DNA from: Nafulsella turpanensis ZLM-10
GTDB lineage: Bacteria; Bacteroidota; Bacteroidia; Cytophagales; Cyclobacteriaceae
DNA: 64,000 nt
Assembly: GCF_000346615.1 (NCBI RefSeq)
Contig: NZ_ANNU01000005.1
Coordinates: forward strand, 124,001-188,000
Direction: 5' to 3'
Position numbers and translations under genes: made by a program. Below the pieces are notes generated by a model, which saw nothing but the letters and a program-made list of their open reading frames with translations, was not told where the DNA came from and searched no databases. Positions 28,942 through 37,730 of the stretch are shown here, one piece after another. Numbering within the stretch: the first letter of the stretch is position 1; each line of letters starts with the position of its first letter.

Positions 28942-29466
28942 ATGAACTTTATCATCCCCGGTCTTCGAAACTCCGGACCTGACCACTGGCAAAGCATCTG
29001 GGAAAAAAGATATCCTGAGCAGTTTAAACGCATTGAGCAGGATAACTGGCAAAAGCCTGATTGCAGCACATGGATTCAGCGGATTGAAGAGGTGCTCCGG
29101 CATGCAAGGCCGGAGGAAGCTATTCTGGTAGGTCACAGCGTTGGTTGTGCCGCTATTGTTCATTGGTTCAGGCAGTATGGCCGCCCCATTAAGGGAGCTC
29201 TGCTGGTGGCGCCCAGCGATGTTGACCGGCCTGACTATCCTTCCTACATTACAGGTTTTGCTCCCATACCGCTGGAGCCGCTACCTTTTAAAAGCATTGT
29301 GGTGGCCAGCACCAACGACCATGTAGTACGCCTGAAGAGAGCCCGTTATTTTGCTGAATGCTGGGGCAGCGAGCCCGTAGAGTTAAAAGGAGCCGGCCAT
29401 ATTGAGCCAAAATCAGGCTACGGCGAATGGCCGGAGGGGTTGGAATTGCTGAAACGACTAAGCTGA
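28942..29466 (+). CDS. RBBP9/YdeN-family serine hydrolase
   Basis: Small alpha/beta-hydrolase of 174 aa. It starts with the family motif FIIPGLRNSGPDHWQ and has the nucleophile elbow GHSVG (about residues 66-70). The acid STNDHVV and the base GAGHIEPKSGYGEWP complete a Ser-Asp-His triad. Substrate unknown; family members are esterase-like. Cytoplasmic, no signal peptide. It follows the BLUF terminator and probably has its own promoter. Confidence 0.92.
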   Translation: MNFIIPGLRNSGPDHWQSIWEKRYPEQFKRIEQDNWQKPDCSTWIQRIEEVLRHARPEEAILVGHSVGCAAIVHWFRQYGRPIKGALLVAPSDVDRPDYPSYITGFAPIPLEPLPFKSIVVASTNDHVVRLKRARYFAECWGSEPVELKGAGHIEPKSGYGEWPEGLELLKRLS

Positions 29467-29604
29467 TTCTTTTCCGAACCTGGAATCAAAAATATGCTTA
29501 ACCCAGGCTTAGCTTAAAAAGGCAACCGACAACATACAGAGAGGTCTTAATAAGGACCTTTCAATCGCTATCTTCCGGATCGGCAAACCCTTCCGCAGCA
29601 TAGT

Positions 29605-30195
29605 TTACGCCTTCTCTTCTGTCAGCTCCTTATACCGGAAACAGTTTGTGGTGTGGTCCATGACAAGGCCCGTGGCCTGCATATGTGCATACATAATAGT
29701 GCTGCCCACGAATTTAAAACCGCGCTTCTTAAGGTTTTTGCTCAGCGCATCGCTCTCGGGGGAGGTAGCGGGCACCTGCTCCCGGCTTTTCCAGCGGTTA
29801 ATAAGCGGCTTTCCGTCCACGAACTCCCAGATGTAGTGGCTGAAGCTGCCGAACTCCTGCTGCACCTCTAAGAAGCGCTGAGCGTTATTGACGGCCGCCC
29901 GTATTTTTAGCTGGTTCCGAATGATAGCCGTATCCTGCAGGAGGCGCTGAATATCCTCTTCCGTAAAGCGGGCTACTTTTTCGGCCTCGAAACCGGAAAA
30001 AGCATGGCGATAACCCTCACGCCGTTTCAGCACTGTAGCCCAGTTCAGACCTGCCTGTGCACTCTCCAGCACCAGAAATTCAAAATGCTTTTGGTCGTCA
30101 TATACCGGCACACCCCACTCCTGGTCGTGGTAGCGGACATATTCTTCAAAATACCCTTCGGCCCAGGCACAACGACTTTGGTTATGTTCTTCCAT
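29605..30195 (-). CDS. tag: DNA-3-methyladenine glycosylase I
   Basis: Base-excision repair enzyme of 196 aa that removes 3-methyladenine. The zinc-snap residues are present: Cys9 (RCAW), His23 (YHDQEWGVPV), His181 and Cys185 (DHTTNC). The helix-hairpin-helix glycosylase core shows LNWATVLKRREGYRHAF and FKFVGSTIMYAHMQA. The frame continues upstream of ATG 30195, but the extra 43 residues come from a repeat region and are not Tag-like. A repeated A/C-rich element ends 15 bp before the start codon. Confidence 0.95.
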   Translation of the reverse strand: MEEHNQSRCAWAEGYFEEYVRYHDQEWGVPVYDDQKHFEFLVLESAQAGLNWATVLKRREGYRHAFSGFEAEKVARFTEEDIQRLLQDTAIIRNQLKIRAAVNNAQRFLEVQQEFGSFSHYIWEFVDGKPLINRWKSREQVPATSPESDALSKNLKKRGFKFVGSTIMYAHMQATGLVMDHTTNCFRYKELTEEKA

Positions 30196-30210
30196 AAGGG
30201 CAAGATAGTG

Positions 30211-30546
30211 GTTTTTAGTTGTTCGTTGATAGTTGTTGGTTTTTAGTGGCTTGTGCCTGTTGCTTAGTAGTAATGGCCACAAAGCTTTCCTTATGAAAGC
30301 AATATCTCCAATGGAAACTGTCATTGGGAGCGGAGTACAGCGTATCGCGGCAATCTCTCGCCCATATGCACCATCTCCTTTGAAGGCTCCCTTTCATTTA
30401 GATAGAGAATGCCACAGGCTCCTGCATCAGCTAGGCGCCCCACCTTCGCAAAGACAGCGGTTTAAGAATTCGCCTGTCTGCTGCACCTCCTGATTCCTGA
30501 TTCCTGATTCCTTCTTCCCTGCTCCTACACCCAAATTCCATTGTCC
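30211..30546 (-). repeat. Degenerate intergenic repeat, copy 1 (upstream of tag)
   Basis: Read toward tag, this region shares ordered blocks with the region upstream of aroC (33444-33760). The blocks are GGACAATGGA (30537-30546), GGTGTAGGA (30523-30531), TGAAAGGGAGC (30386-30396) and a 39-nt A/C-rich block (30211-30249) that is 32/39 identical to the aroC copy. Inside lies a degenerate element beginning TCATTGGGAG and ending GCGGCAATCT (30321-30356), like the widespread TCATTGCGAG...GCAATCTC family. Three tandem CTGATTC units occur at 30490-30510. No gene is supported in 30196-30606. Confidence 0.6.
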
Positions 30547-30606
30547 CAGGCCTATCGTCTCACATCTACTATCTCAAACCTGAACTAAGGGCAGCTGCAT
30601 TTTTGT

Positions 30607-30614
30607 TATCTTTG
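30607..30614 (+). promoter_or_regulatory. -7 element immediately before queG
   Basis: TATCTTTG is a perfect TAnnTTTG match only 4 bp before the queG ATG. With initiation about 7 nt downstream, the mRNA would be leaderless or nearly so. The -33 box is not clear. Confidence 0.45.
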
Positions 30615-30618
30615 CCTT

Positions 30619-31572
30619 ATGAAAGCATCTGCCACCGCCAAGCATACTGCCCTAATCAAACAAAAAGCCCTTGAGCTGGGCTTTAGCCATTGTGGCGTGG
30701 CCAAGGCGGCTTTTCTGAAAGAAGAAGCGCCCCGCCTGGAAGCATGGCTTAAACAGAATTACCATGGCCAGATGCACTATATGGCCAACCACTTCGATAA
30801 ACGACTCGACCCAACCCAACTGGTCCCAGGGGCAAAATCGGTGGTAAGCCTTACCTATAACTATTTTCCGAAGCAGGATTTTACCCAATCCAGCCACTAC
30901 AAAATTGCGAAGTACGCCTATGGCACCGATTACCATTTTGTGGTAAAAGAAAAGCTGCGCGAGCTCCTCCAGTATATTCAGGAAGAAATAGGAGAAGTGG
31001 AGGGGCGGGCTTTTGTAGACTCGGCCCCGGTTATGGAGCGGCAGTGGGCACAGAAGAGCGGCATTGGCTGGCTGGGTAAAAACAGCCTGCTACTGAACAA
31101 ACAACAGGGAAGTTTCTTTTTTCTGTCGGAATTAATCATCGACCTGGCACTGGAGCCGGATGTTCCCCTGGCGAAGGACTACTGCGGCAGCTGCACCCGC
31201 TGTATCGATGCCTGCCCAACCGACGCCATTACGCAGGCAGGGGTGGTTGACGGCAGCCGTTGCATCAGCTATTTTACCATAGAGCTTAAAGAAGCTATTC
31301 CGGCTGAAGTTAAAGGAAAGTTCGCGAACTGGGTGTTTGGCTGCGATATTTGCCAGGATGTATGCCCCTGGAACCGCTTTTCCAAACCCCACCAGGAGCC
31401 TGATTTTGATCCCCACCCGGATATGGCGACTATGAGCAGGAATGACTGGGAGGAAATTACGCGCGAGGTGTTTAATACCTTGTTCAGGAAATCTGCCCTG
31501 AAGCGGACAAAGTATGAAGGCTTTCAGCGGAATGTTGCATTCGTAAAGCAGCAGGAGAAAAAAGAGGTTTAG
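30619..31572 (+). CDS. queG: Epoxyqueuosine reductase (last step of queuosine tRNA modification)
   Basis: Cobalamin- and Fe-S-dependent enzyme of 317 aa that reduces epoxyqueuosine to queuosine in tRNA. The two-[4Fe-4S] ferredoxin module is intact: [12 protein letters not shown], and the second set [32 protein letters not shown] is the active-site/cobalamin segment with the catalytic Asp. It lacks the C-terminal HEAT-like extension of some QueG proteins, so it is the shorter form. Single gene, convergent with a small minus-strand gene. Confidence 0.96.
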   Translation: MKASATAKHTALIKQKALELGFSHCGVAKAAFLKEEAPRLEAWLKQNYHGQMHYMANHFDKRLDPTQLVPGAKSVVSLTYNYFPKQDFTQSSHYKIAKYAYGTDYHFVVKEKLRELLQYIQEEIGEVEGRAFVDSAPVMERQWAQKSGIGWLGKNSLLLNKQQGSFFFLSELIIDLALEPDVPLAKDYCGSCTRCIDACPTDAITQAGVVDGSRCISYFTIELKEAIPAEVKGKFANWVFGCDICQDVCPWNRFSKPHQEPDFDPHPDMATMSRNDWEEITREVFNTLFRKSALKRTKYEGFQRNVAFVKQQEKKEV

Positions 31573-31588
31573 AGCAGCCCAAAAGTTA

Positions 31589-31609
31589 AAGGCTGCCGGT
31601 GGCAGCCTT
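31589..31609. terminator. Bidirectional hairpin between convergent genes
   Basis: AAGGCTGCC-GGT-GGCAGCCTT, a 9-bp perfect stem. Neither side has a strong T-run (minus side TTTAACTTTT), so termination may be moderate. Confidence 0.6.
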
Positions 31610-31629
31610 AGATGGAAAATTTTTACGGG

Positions 31630-31824
31630 CTACTGGCCCGCCAGTCCCTGGAAAGACCTGTTCAGCACTTCTTCGTACAGATCGCTGAATTTTGCGTAAC
31701 ACCAAACCTTCAGTTGCTCCACATCGTTTGGCATTAGCATGTTAATGGCTTTCCTCAACTCCTTCTCGAACAGCTCCTGACTGAAGCTGACTTTTCCAAG
31801 AATGGTTTTGATGTATTCAAGCAT
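31630..31824 (-). CDS. Small conserved-looking protein, 64 aa
   Basis: Not a family I can name. It is a 64-residue protein starting MLEYIKTILGKVSFSQELF. It is predicted all-helical, with mixed charge, a single Cys (VWCYAKF) and no membrane segment. The codon pattern looks coding, and the gene sits tightly between the queG hairpin and the batD promoter region. Helical small proteins of this kind are frequent in Cytophagales. Confidence 0.6.
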   Translation of the reverse strand: MLEYIKTILGKVSFSQELFEKELRKAINMLMPNDVEQLKVWCYAKFSDLYEEVLNRSFQGLAGQ

Positions 31825-31925
31825 AACACTTAAAAATTTTAGAAGATTAAAAAGTTATTGCATCACGGTAATTCTTCAACACAGCTGAATTTACAAAATT
31901 CTCTTCTCAGAATCAAGTATTTAAA

Positions 31926-31933
31926 TAAATTTG
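31926..31933 (+). promoter_or_regulatory. Possible -7 element of the batD-like gene
   Basis: TAAATTTG matches TAnnTTTG, 42 bp before the ATG at 31976. No good -33. Confidence 0.3.
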
Positions 31934-31975
31934 CAGTTTCAGCGTTGATTGAATAGCAATATCAAAACGAAAAAG

Positions 31976-33427
31976 ATGGCCCTGAGGTATACGTTTTTCC
32001 TGATTTTTTTTCTGAACTTTCCTTTCCTGCTTTCCGCCCAGGAAGTCAGCATCAGCCTCGGCCCTGAGGAGATAGCCCTTAATGAGGCTTTTACCATTAC
32101 CCTCTCTGTTAAAAACGATAAACTCCGCACCTACAGCTCTTTTCCCACTATTCCGGGCTTTGCAAAAAGAGGCACCTCTTCCTCCAGTTCTACCAACATT
32201 ATTAATGGAAAGGTAAGCTCCGAGCAAAGGGTTACCCAAACCTATGCACCGCAGCAGGAGGGCACATTTACACTGTCGCCATTTGTTATGTCCGTTAACG
32301 GTCAGGATGTTCGTTCAGAGGGAACGACCATTACAGTAGGTCCACCCCGCCAGCAAAGCCGCTCCCAACAGCGCAACAACCCATTTAGCCGCGATCCCTT
32401 CGACCAGTTCTTTGGTAATGATGACCAGGAAGAGCAAGAATTTGTAGAGGTGGAAGATGATGCCTTCCTGGCCCTTACAGTTGATAAAGAAGAGGTGTAT
32501 GTAGGCGAAGGCTTTACCGCAACCCTTGCCTTTTATATCAGTACCGAAAACCAGGCACCACTTAGCTTTTACGACTTAGGCAACCAGCTGGGAGAAATTG
32601 TAGAAAAGCTCAAGCCGACCAATAGCTGGGAAGAAAACTTCGAAATTGTGAATGTGGAGCGTGAAGATGTCCGCATCAATGGCAAAACCTATGCCCGCTA
32701 CAAGCTGCACCAGGCCCGTTACTATCCGCTCAATGATGATCCGGTGGTATTTCCGCCCGTCGGGCTTAAAATGCTTAAATATAAACTAGCCAAGCGTCCT
32801 TCATTTTTCGGTCGCCGTAAGCAGGAAGCTTATAAAACCTATTATACTGAAGCAAAAGAAGTGGAGGTAAAGGAGCTCCCCCCCCACCCGCTGAAGGAGT
32901 CAGTGGCAGTAGGCGATTATCAGCTGCGCGAGCAAATCAGCGATGAGCAGCTCGAAACCGGCAGCAGTTTTAGCTATTCATTTACCATCGTGGGGCAGGG
33001 AAATATCTCTGCCATCCGCCCTCCTGAAATACCCGATAGCGACTCTCTGACTTTTTATGAACCAAACGTAACGCAGGATATGCGGAAGGATGAGGGTACT
33101 GTTATTGGTGTAAAGCAGTTCAGCTATTACGGCATTCCTAACGAGCCCGGCACCTATCAGTTGGGTGACTATGTGCAATGGATTTATTTTAATTCCCGCC
33201 TGGGTAATTACGACACCCTCCGGTCCGACATCAGCATACGGGTAGAAGGAGAAAGCAGAAAGAACGAAAATATACTGTCGAAAGATCCGGGCATCTTTTA
33301 TAATCAGATGGAGGCAGAAAGCAACCAGCTGATTAGCCTGAATGATGAAGATAACCTGGAGCTCTTTGTCTATATCTTTGTTTTACTTATGTTAGCGGCC
33401 ACTGCTTTTATCATCTTTAAGAAGTAG
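31976..33427 (+). CDS. BatD-family protein (Bacteroides aerotolerance-type)
   Basis: Cell-envelope protein of 483 aa. A signal peptide (MALRYTFFLIFFLNFPFLLSA) precedes tandem Ig-like beta domains, starting with the BatD signature VSISLGPEEIALNEAFTITL. A low-complexity Gln/Ser/Arg linker (about residues 122-145) and an acidic stretch (DDQEEQEFVEVEDD) follow. A single C-terminal membrane helix (about 462-480) ends with a basic IFKK. BatD normally works with the von Willebrand A-domain proteins BatA/BatB and a MoxR ATPase; none is encoded next to it, so this is an orphan paralogue. Start at ATG 31976, which gives the intact signal peptide. Confidence 0.88.
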   Translation: MALRYTFFLIFFLNFPFLLSAQEVSISLGPEEIALNEAFTITLSVKNDKLRTYSSFPTIPGFAKRGTSSSSSTNIINGKVSSEQRVTQTYAPQQEGTFTLSPFVMSVNGQDVRSEGTTITVGPPRQQSRSQQRNNPFSRDPFDQFFGNDDQEEQEFVEVEDDAFLALTVDKEEVYVGEGFTATLAFYISTENQAPLSFYDLGNQLGEIVEKLKPTNSWEENFEIVNVEREDVRINGKTYARYKLHQARYYPLNDDPVVFPPVGLKMLKYKLAKRPSFFGRRKQEAYKTYYTEAKEVEVKELPPHPLKESVAVGDYQLREQISDEQLETGSSFSYSFTIVGQGNISAIRPPEIPDSDSLTFYEPNVTQDMRKDEGTVIGVKQFSYYGIPNEPGTYQLGDYVQWIYFNSRLGNYDTLRSDISIRVEGESRKNENILSKDPGIFYNQMEAESNQLISLNDEDNLELFVYIFVLLMLAATAFIIFKK

Positions 33428-33443
33428 GGAAAATTGAGACAAA

Positions 33444-33760
33444 GGACAATGGATTTAAGATATATGACACAGGGCGTAAGGTGTAGGATTTAACCGCCGT
33501 TATTGCGGGCGCTGCCTCAGTGGGACTGCCCCAGTGGAATTACGAAGCAATCTCTATGAAAGTGAAAGGGAGCTGCAAAAAGGGAACAGAGATAATAAAA
33601 ATATTCGGGAGATTACTTCTCCCGGCTAGGCGCCCCTGGCCAGGCGCCCCCGGCTCGCATTGACACCCACCATTGGGGAACATCGCACAACCAACACCGG
33701 ACACGAGCCTCTAACCACCAGGCACTAAAAACGAACAACGACCAACCAACAACGAAAATC
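33444..33760 (+). repeat. Degenerate intergenic repeat, copy 2 (upstream of aroC)
   Basis: Carries the same blocks as the tag upstream region: GGACAATGGA (33444-33453), GGTGTAGGA (33480-33488), TGAAAGGGAGC (33563-33573), and the 39-nt A/C-rich block (33722-33760) ending 2 bp before the aroC ATG. A split ATTGCGGGCG ... ACGAAGCAATCTC element (33502-33554) again resembles the common TCATTGCGAG/GCAATCTC repeat. Short GGCGCC-rich inverted repeats lie at 33627-33655. No gene is supported in 33428-33762. Confidence 0.6.
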
Positions 33761-33762
33761 CT

Positions 33763-34842
33763 ATGTCCAATACCTTCGGCAATTTATTTCGTATAACTAC
33801 TTTCGGGGAATCGCATGGAAAGGCGCTGGGCGCAACAATCGATGGCTGCCCTGCCGGCCTGGCTATCAGTGAGGAGCAAATTCAGCAGGAACTCGACCGC
33901 CGTAAACCCGGCCAAAGCCGTATTACTACCCAGCGCCGGGAGTCCGATACAGTCGAAATTCTTTCCGGCGTTTTTGAAGGAGTCACCACCGGAACACCTA
34001 TTGGCCTGCTCATCCGCAACCAGGACCAGCGAAGCAAAGATTACTCCCACATTGCCGATAAATACCGTCCTTCTCATGCTGATTATACTTATCAGCAAAA
34101 GTATGGCCTGCGCGACTACCGGGGGGGCGGACGTTCCTCTGCCCGCGAAACCGCCGCAAGGGTAGCAGCCGGCGCAGTTGCCCGACAACTTTTAATTACG
34201 AAAGGCATAAAGGTGCAGGCCTATGTATCTGCAGTAGGTGAGCTGGCGCTGTCCAAATCCTACCACGAACTGGACCTGAGCCAGACCGACAGCAATATCG
34301 TTCGCTGCCCCGACCCTTCCATGGCCGAAAAAATGATTGACTATATCGACGAAGTGCGTAAAGCACGCGATACGGTCGGCGGCATTATTACAGGAGTTAT
34401 TAGTGGTGTTCCGGCAGGGCTTGGGGAACCGGTATTCAACAAGCTACATGCAGCTCTAGGGGCAGCTATGCTGGGTATTAATGCCGTAAAAGGTTTCGAA
34501 TATGGCAGCGGTTTTGATGGAGTACACCTGCGGGGCTCCCAGCATAACGACCTTTTTCACACCGATGAGGAAGGAAACATCCGTACCAAAACTAATTACA
34601 GTGGCGGAATACAGGGCGGCATTTCTAATGGAGAAGATATTTATTTTAAGGTTGCGTTTAAACCGGTAGCCACTATCATGCAGGATCAGGAAAGTGTTGA
34701 TACCAGCGGCCGTCCTGCAATAGTTAGCGGCAAGGGCCGTCACGATCCCTGTGTGCTGCCACGGGCCGTACCCATTGTAGAAGCCATGGCTGCCCTTACT
34801 GTGGCCGACTTTTACCTTCTTAGCCGAACAAACCAAGTTTAA
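33763..34842 (+). CDS. aroC: Chorismate synthase
   Basis: Last step of the shikimate pathway, EPSP to chorismate, using reduced FMN; 359 aa. It begins [20 protein letters not shown] (AroC signature 1), has the basic loop [16 protein letters not shown], the Gly-rich [21 protein letters not shown] (signature 2), and [20 protein letters not shown] near the end (signature 3). Full length with all signatures. It provides chorismate for PheA, encoded at 56.4 kb. Confidence 0.98.
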   Translation: MSNTFGNLFRITTFGESHGKALGATIDGCPAGLAISEEQIQQELDRRKPGQSRITTQRRESDTVEILSGVFEGVTTGTPIGLLIRNQDQRSKDYSHIADKYRPSHADYTYQQKYGLRDYRGGGRSSARETAARVAAGAVARQLLITKGIKVQAYVSAVGELALSKSYHELDLSQTDSNIVRCPDPSMAEKMIDYIDEVRKARDTVGGIITGVISGVPAGLGEPVFNKLHAALGAAMLGINAVKGFEYGSGFDGVHLRGSQHNDLFHTDEEGNIRTKTNYSGGIQGGISNGEDIYFKVAFKPVATIMQDQESVDTSGRPAIVSGKGRHDPCVLPRAVPIVEAMAALTVADFYLLSRTNQV

Positions 34843-34856
34843 AAGCCGGATTTTTA

Positions 34857-34864
34857 TATATTTG
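34857..34864 (+). promoter_or_regulatory. Possible -7 element of the symporter gene
   Basis: TATATTTG matches TAnnTTTG, 50 bp before the symporter ATG. The -33 box is weak (GTTTAA). Confidence 0.35.
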
Positions 34865-34914
34865 TAATCCTTTGAATAGAAACGCCCTAAAAATTTAACC
34901 GGAAGCGAAGCCAC

Positions 34915-36252
34915 ATGAAGAAAATTCCTTTGCATATCCAGATTGTTCTGGGACTCATCCTTGGTCTTGTATATGGTGTACTAAGTATCATGTTCGGCTG
35001 GTCGGCAGATTTCGCCGTCGACTGGATCAAACCCATCGGGATCATCTTTATCAATGCCCTTAAAATGATTGCCGTACCACTGGTGCTGGCATCGCTGATT
35101 GTGGGTGTGGCCAATCTGGGCGATATTTCAAAGCTTTCGCGCATAGGTGGCAAAACCATTGGCATTTACCTGTGCACCACGCTTATTGCCACTGTAATTG
35201 GTCTTATCATTGTAAACATCATCCAGCCCGGCAAAATCCTTCCTTCCGAAACCAGGGATGAGCTACTTGAACTTTACAAAGCCGATGCCGGCAGCCGGGA
35301 AGGTAGTGCAGCCGCCCTCCGGGACCAGAGCCCTCTGCAACCCCTGGTGGATATTGTACCGGAAAACTTTTTCTTGGCCGCAACTGATAATGCGGCCATG
35401 CTGCAGGTGGTGTTTTTTGCTCTTATTGTAGGCATTGCCTTACTGAGGATTCCGCGCGAAAAAGGAGAAACAGTAATAAGGTTCTTCGATGGCATGAACG
35501 ATGTCATTATCAAGATAGTGGAGTTTATTATGCTCATTGCTCCTTATGGTGTCTTTGCCCTCATGGCTGCGCTCATTGTGGAGCTGGCTGGCGATAACCC
35601 GGAGCGGGCATGGGAGCTGCTTACAGCCCTGGGTGCTTATTCGGGCACTGTTCTTTTAGGCCTGGCTGCGATGATTTTTATCGTTTACCCTTCCATTTTC
35701 AAGCTTTTTACTAAGGTAAAATACAAGAACTTTTTTAAAGGTATACGCCCTGCACAACTGCTGGCCTTTAGTACCTCTTCCAGCTCTGCCACCCTGCCTG
35801 TTACCATGCGGCAGTTAGAAAATGAACTGAATGTAAGTGAAGAGGTGAGTTCATTTGTGCTGCCCCTTGGCGCTACCATTAATATGGATGGTACCAGCCT
35901 TTACCAAAGTGTGGCTGCCGTGTTTATTGCCCAGGCGCTTGGCCTTGGCCTTTCTATAGGCGACCAGGCCATGATTGTAATGACCGCCACCCTTGCCTCC
36001 ATTGGCTCGGCAGGGGTACCGGGTGCAGGCCTGGTAATGCTCATTATTGTACTGGAATCCATTGGCGTTCCCTCTGCCGGTATTGCTCTTATTATTGCCC
36101 CCGACCGTATTCTGGACATGGTCCGGACCGTTGTTAACGTAACCGGCGATGCCACCGTAGCCATGGTCGTAGCCAGCACGGAAGGTGAAAACCCTCACCG
36201 CCCTGCTCACCTCGACGAGGACACCAGCGTACTGGCAGGGAAGGAAGCATAA
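34915..36252 (+). CDS. Dicarboxylate/amino acid:cation symporter (DAACS/glutamate transporter family)
   Basis: Inner-membrane secondary transporter of 445 aa for glutamate/aspartate or C4-dicarboxylates with Na+ or H+. Hallmarks are the serine-rich re-entrant loop FSTSSSSATLPVTM (about residues 283-296), the helix-7 NMDGTSLYQ motif (cation site), and GSAGVPGAGLVML in the second hairpin. A 35-residue polar insertion (about residues 108-142, with KADAGSREGSAAALRDQSP) between helices 3 and 4 is seen in many Bacteroidota members. Substrate cannot be fixed. Own terminator. Confidence 0.93.
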   Translation: MKKIPLHIQIVLGLILGLVYGVLSIMFGWSADFAVDWIKPIGIIFINALKMIAVPLVLASLIVGVANLGDISKLSRIGGKTIGIYLCTTLIATVIGLIIVNIIQPGKILPSETRDELLELYKADAGSREGSAAALRDQSPLQPLVDIVPENFFLAATDNAAMLQVVFFALIVGIALLRIPREKGETVIRFFDGMNDVIIKIVEFIMLIAPYGVFALMAALIVELAGDNPERAWELLTALGAYSGTVLLGLAAMIFIVYPSIFKLFTKVKYKNFFKGIRPAQLLAFSTSSSSATLPVTMRQLENELNVSEEVSSFVLPLGATINMDGTSLYQSVAAVFIAQALGLGLSIGDQAMIVMTATLASIGSAGVPGAGLVMLIIVLESIGVPSAGIALIIAPDRILDMVRTVVNVTGDATVAMVVASTEGENPHRPAHLDEDTSVLAGKEA

Positions 36253-36272
36253 ATGACTTTAACCCTCTTAAC

Positions 36273-36302
36273 AGCCGGCCGGATTTCCTGCCGGCTTTTT
36301 TG
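36273..36302 (+). terminator. Intrinsic terminator of the symporter gene
   Basis: AGCCGGC (36273-36279) pairs with GCCGGCT (36290-36296), followed by TTTTTG. Confidence 0.9.
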
Positions 36303-36392
36303 TTTTTAGCCCCTTTTGAACGACCTTTACCAAAAGGCACAAAAGGAACGATTTATTTGTGCAGTTGTTAAAAAAGAAAGACAATCATAGCA

Positions 36393-36989
36393 ATGAATAC
36401 AACAAGCACCCCACAAAATACGCGTTATGTTACGCTTTACCTGGAGTCAAATCCAAACCCGAATTCTCTTAAGTTTGTAGCCAACTTCATGCTCGTACCA
36501 GAAGGTGAAAGCTTCGACTACCCGAATGTTGAAAGTGCAGAAAATTCGCCCCTGGCGCAAATGCTTTTTGGCTTCGATTTTGTCGACAGGGTGTTCATCA
36601 TGAGCAACTTTGTTACCGTAACAAAAAAAGAGTCAGTTGAATGGGCCGAAATTCAGGCAGAACTGAAGCAGGCCATCTACAAATACATGCAGGAAAATAA
36701 CTTTGCCGTAAAACCAGAGGCAGCGCCTACCAACCAACAGGCAAGCGAAAACGATACGGAAACAGTAAAGAAAATCAAAGGTATTCTGGATGAGTATATC
36801 CGCCCTGCTGTTGAGTCGGACGGTGGCGCCATACAGTTCCACAGCTTTAACGATGGCGTGGTAAAGGTGTTGCTCCAGGGCTCCTGCAGTGGTTGCCCTT
36901 CTTCTACTATTACTCTAAAAGCAGGCATTGAAAACCTGCTCAAGCGTATGCTACCCGAGGTAAAAACAGTAGAGGCTGAAGGCGTTTAA
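36393..36989 (+). CDS. Nfu-type Fe-S cluster scaffold/carrier protein
   Basis: Two-domain protein of 198 aa. The N-terminal Nfu domain begins TLYLESNPNPNSLKFV and includes SPLAQMLFGFDFVDRVFIMSNFVTV. The C-terminal NifU-like domain has IRPAVESDGGAIQF and the cluster-binding CSGCPSS motif (about residues 167-173). Such proteins carry [4Fe-4S] clusters from the SUF scaffold to apo-enzymes; likely clients in this window include QueG. A Gln/Thr-rich linker joins the domains. No suf genes are adjacent. Confidence 0.94.
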   Translation: MNTTSTPQNTRYVTLYLESNPNPNSLKFVANFMLVPEGESFDYPNVESAENSPLAQMLFGFDFVDRVFIMSNFVTVTKKESVEWAEIQAELKQAIYKYMQENNFAVKPEAAPTNQQASENDTETVKKIKGILDEYIRPAVESDGGAIQFHSFNDGVVKVLLQGSCSGCPSSTITLKAGIENLLKRMLPEVKTVEAEGV

Positions 36990-37001
36990 AATATTTGTAC
37001 C

Positions 37002-37046
37002 TAAGCATAAAAAAAGCACCCGCTCGTGGTGCTTTTTTTATGCTTA
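37002..37046. terminator. Strong bidirectional terminator
   Basis: Perfect 19-bp stem (37002-37020 with 37028-37046), 7-nt loop CGCTCGT. The stem has a seven-base A run on one arm and a T run on the other, so it works for Nfu on the plus strand and for the convergent barrel protein on the minus strand. Confidence 0.93.
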
Positions 37047-37063
37047 ACAGAATACGGTAGCTT

Positions 37064-37570
37064 CTAATACCGGAAAATGTAACGAACAGTCAGGCCTAGT
37101 TCGGCACCCCAAAAGCCTGCAAAAGGAGTAAACTCAAACACCGGTTTCCAGTCTAGCGATACGTTGAGCGGAATTTCCCTATCCTGAATAGTATATTCCG
37201 CACCAAGGATTCCATCAATCCCTATTAAAACACCAGATCCGTCGCTATCGTACCTTCTGTCGTAGTAGCGGCTCCCGGTAAAACCGATATGCCCGCCACC
37301 ACCATAATAAAAGCGGAGGCCGGGCTCATCAAAAGCCGGCATATGTCTTTCGTACAAACCGGTTACTTTTAAAGCACCCCAGCTACTGTGTAGTATTCCT
37401 TCCACTGCATTTCTATCTTCAAAAAAATGCTTGATACTCGCGCCGTAAAAAGCTGAAAGGCGCACCCCGGCAGAGGTTTCATAAGCAATTTCTCTTTGTG
37501 CCAGCGCCTGTTCCGGCATTAACGTAACAGCTAAAAGACAGCTAAAAATAGCTAAAATCAGTTTTCTCAT
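37064..37570 (-). CDS. Predicted outer-membrane beta-barrel protein
   Basis: Secreted protein of 168 aa with a signal peptide (MRKLILAIFSCLLAVTLMPEQALAQ). The mature part is a run of amphipathic strands (GVRLSAFYGASIKHFF, LKVTGLYERHMPAF, LRFYYGGGGHIGF, PLNVSLDWKPVFEF, AELGLTVRYIFRY) ending in an aromatic, typical of an 8-strand barrel. Function unknown. The frame is open 20 codons further upstream, but ATG 37570 gives the clean signal peptide. Confidence 0.82.
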   Translation of the reverse strand: MRKLILAIFSCLLAVTLMPEQALAQREIAYETSAGVRLSAFYGASIKHFFEDRNAVEGILHSSWGALKVTGLYERHMPAFDEPGLRFYYGGGGHIGFTGSRYYDRRYDSDGSGVLIGIDGILGAEYTIQDREIPLNVSLDWKPVFEFTPFAGFWGAELGLTVRYIFRY

Positions 37571-37730
37571 AAACATCTTGTTTTTAAATAGTTGGGCAGA
37601 CAAAGATGCTAAGTTTTTAGAGTTCACCAAAGTTTTTAGCCTTCAATGAGCATTTATTTTCTGCGCCTTTTTTTATCGCGGAACTATTAAGCATGCAGAA
37701 AGTTATATTTTTAAAAGACTGCAAAAAGCG

